Assembly (NCBI GenBank): GCA_031254445.1
Contig: JAIRUL010000016.1
Span: 1-6,534 of the forward strand
Direction of reading: 5' to 3'
DNA length: 6,534 nucleotides
Source: Chitinispirillales bacterium
Lineage (GTDB): Bacteria > Fibrobacterota > Chitinivibrionia > Chitinivibrionales > Chitinispirillaceae
Shown one piece after another: positions 5,276-6,534 of this stretch (within the stretch, counting starts at the first letter, position 1; every line of letters starts with the position of its first letter). Under the pieces are notes generated by a model. It saw only the letters and a program-made list of their open reading frames with translations, was not told the origin of the DNA and searched no databases. Both the position numbers and the translations under genes were made by a program.

Positions 5276-6367
5276 ATGTTGAGAGAAGGGCAAGTTAGGA
5301 TTCCGGCCGGCTGCGCCTTATCCGGAGTTATAAACAAGGACGGGAGGCGCATAAGCGGGGAGGACATTATTAAGTCCATCTCCGTTATGCACGACCGCTC
5401 GAACGGCCTTGGCGGCGGTTTCGCCGCCTACGGAATTTATCCTGAGTATAAGGACTACTATGCCCTTCATATCTTCTACGACTCCGCGCTTTGCAAGAAG
5501 GAGTGCGAGGATTTTTTAGAGGAGCATTTCGACATCATCAACCTCTCCAAGATACCCACGAGGAAGATCAAGGAGATAACGAACGAGCCGCTTATTTGGC
5601 GGTACTTTGTCGCGCCGCTGCCCACAAAGCTCTCCGAGAGCCAGCTCGACGAGCGCGAGTTCACGGCGCAGTGCGTGTTCAGCGTAAACACGAAAATCGG
5701 CGGCGCGTTTGTCTTTTCGAGCGGCAAGAACATGGGCGCTTTTAAGGCCGTGGGCTTCCCCGAAGACGTTGGGCGGTTTTACAAGCTAGACGAGTACGAG
5801 GGTTGGTGCTTCACGGCGCACGGGCGCTACCCGACCAATACGCCCGGCTGGTGGGGCGGCGCGCACCCGTTCGGGCTTTTAGACTACTCGGTGGTGCACA
5901 ACGGGGAGATATCCTCCTACGACGCGAACCGGCGCGCTATTGAGATGCACGGCTACAAGTGCACGCTTCTAACCGACACCGAAGTCATCACTTATATAAT
6001 AGATTACCTGCACCGGAAAAAGTCCCTTACCCTTACGGAGATAGCCTCCGTCATCGCCGCCCCGTTTTGGCAGACCATAGAGCGTATGCCGCCCGCAGAG
6101 AGGGATGAGTACGAGTACCTGCGCATCGCGTTCTCGGCGCAGCTGATCACGGGGCCGTTTTCGATTTTAGTCGGCTTCGAGGGGGGGCTTATGGCGCTGA
6201 ACGATAGGCTGAAACTGCGGAGCATGGTGGTTGGGGAGAGGGGCGATACGGTGTATATCGCTAGCGAGGAGGCGGCTATCAGGATAATCGAGCCGAATTT
6301 AGACAAGGTGTGGTCGCCCAGGGGCGGGCAGCCGGTTATCGCCCGCTTGAACGGAGGCGTGTCATAA
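5276..6367 (+). CDS. Split (archaeal-type) glutamate synthase, class-II glutamine amidotransferase subunit
   Basis: This subunit (GltB domain 1 type, COG0067-like) strips ammonia from glutamine and passes it to the synthase subunit. The 363-residue product has the expected blocks: a candidate nucleophile C13 in GCALSGVIN, HDRSNGLGGGFAAYGIYPEY at 39-58, HGRYPTNT at 182-189, HNGEIS at 208-213 (the Asn-Gly pair of the oxyanion hole), and TDTE at 233-236 for substrate binding. The C-terminus GGQPVIARLNGG is typical. C13 is not the second residue, so a short N-terminal propeptide must be removed, as in other glutamate synthases. ATG 5276 is preferred because GAGGA (5266-5270) lies five bases before it. 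The longer GTG start at 5234 adds 14 residues with no good ribosome binding site. It is translationally coupled to the next gene. The amidotransferase role is firm; pairing with GlnN is inferred from proximity. Confidence 0.93.
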   Translation: MLREGQVRIPAGCALSGVINKDGRRISGEDIIKSISVMHDRSNGLGGGFAAYGIYPEYKDYYALHIFYDSALCKKECEDFLEEHFDIINLSKIPTRKIKEITNEPLIWRYFVAPLPTKLSESQLDEREFTAQCVFSVNTKIGGAFVFSSGKNMGAFKAVGFPEDVGRFYKLDEYEGWCFTAHGRYPTNTPGWWGGAHPFGLLDYSVVHNGEISSYDANRRAIEMHGYKCTLLTDTEVITYIIDYLHRKKSLTLTEIASVIAAPFWQTIERMPPAERDEYEYLRIAFSAQLITGPFSILVGFEGGLMALNDRLKLRSMVVGERGDTVYIASEEAAIRIIEPNLDKVWSPRGGQPVIARLNGGVS

Positions 6368-6369
6368 TG
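6353..6369 (+). promoter_or_regulatory. Ribosome binding site and TAATG stop/start overlap
   Basis: GGAGG at 6353-6357 lies nine bases before the ATG at 6367, whose A is also the last base of the preceding TAA stop (6365-6367). This arrangement indicates translational coupling and balanced synthesis of the two glutamate synthase subunits. Confidence 0.8.
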
Positions 6370-6534
6370 GCGGTGAATTTCTTATATCCCGACTACGAAG
6401 TCGCGAGGAACTACGACAGGTGCATCGTCTGCCGCGCCTGCGAGCGCCAGTGCGCGAACGAGGCGCACGAGTACCTCCCCGACTCGAACAAGATGGTGTG
6501 CAACGACGCGAAGTGCGTGACCTGCCACAGCTGC
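6367..6534 (+). CDS. Glutamate synthase, ferredoxin-domain/FMN synthase subunit (5' part only)
   Basis: Only the first 56 codons are inside the window, and the frame is open at the edge. The N-terminus MAVNFLYPDYEVARNYDRC leads into a ferredoxin-like cysteine pattern: C19, C22, C25 and C29 (CxxCxxCxxxC), then C45, C50, C53 and C56. That is enough to begin two 4Fe-4S clusters. In archaeal-type glutamate synthases this module precedes the FMN-binding synthase barrel, which reduces the 2-iminoglutarate formed from 2-oxoglutarate and ammonia. The barrel itself is not visible, so the call rests on the cysteine pattern, the family-like N-terminus and the one-base overlap with the amidotransferase gene. 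The alternative, an unrelated ferredoxin, is less likely in this position. The rest of the gene, and any third glutamate synthase domain gene, should lie downstream. Confidence 0.85.
   Translation, partial: MAVNFLYPDYEVARNYDRCIVCRACERQCANEAHEYLPDSNKMVCNDAKCVTCHSC

Overview
The window looks like chromosomal DNA from a Gram-negative-type bacterium, with an ammonium-assimilation locus interrupted by two exported-protein genes. The core genes are GC-rich and the spacers are AT-rich. Three things point tentatively to Fibrobacterota or a similar gut anaerobe: a type III glutamine synthetase, an archaeal-type (split) glutamate synthase, and a secreted protein with a BspA-like cap and a FlgD-like C-terminal tail. 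This placement rests on remembered family resemblance, not on a search.

Layout, all genes on the + strand. (1) 1-121 is AT-rich and contains an 18-bp perfect inverted repeat. (2) 122-709 encodes a small coiled-coil protein with a PD-(D/E)XK nuclease-like core. (3) 710-1174 is a 465-base stretch with no convincing gene; it holds two hairpins, a TTGACA promoter candidate and a structured leader. (4) 1175-3274 is a full-length glutamine synthetase type III (GlnN). (5) 3403-4476 is an exported BspA/InlB-B-repeat/FlgD-tail protein. (6) 4666-5025 is a small exported stand-alone PDZ protein. (7) 5276-6367 is the class-II glutamine amidotransferase subunit of a split glutamate synthase. (8) From 6367 to the window edge is the start of the next glutamate synthase subunit, with ferredoxin-type cysteine clusters; it overlaps the previous stop by one base.

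How the genes fit together: GlnN makes glutamine from glutamate, ammonia and ATP. The downstream glutamate synthase releases the amide nitrogen of glutamine and uses it to turn 2-oxoglutarate into glutamate. Together they form a GS-GOGAT cycle. The two envelope genes between them have no obvious role in nitrogen metabolism. Each has its own strong ribosome binding site, and the spacers around them carry hairpins or a promoter-like -10 box, so they look like an insertion into a metabolic locus rather than members of one operon.

No tRNA, rRNA, CRISPR array, transposase or phage gene was seen. I found no clearly new multi-gene system. The best leads are the chimeric secreted protein with its conserved-looking tail, the structured leader before glnN, and the nuclease-like protein next to a palindromic repeat.
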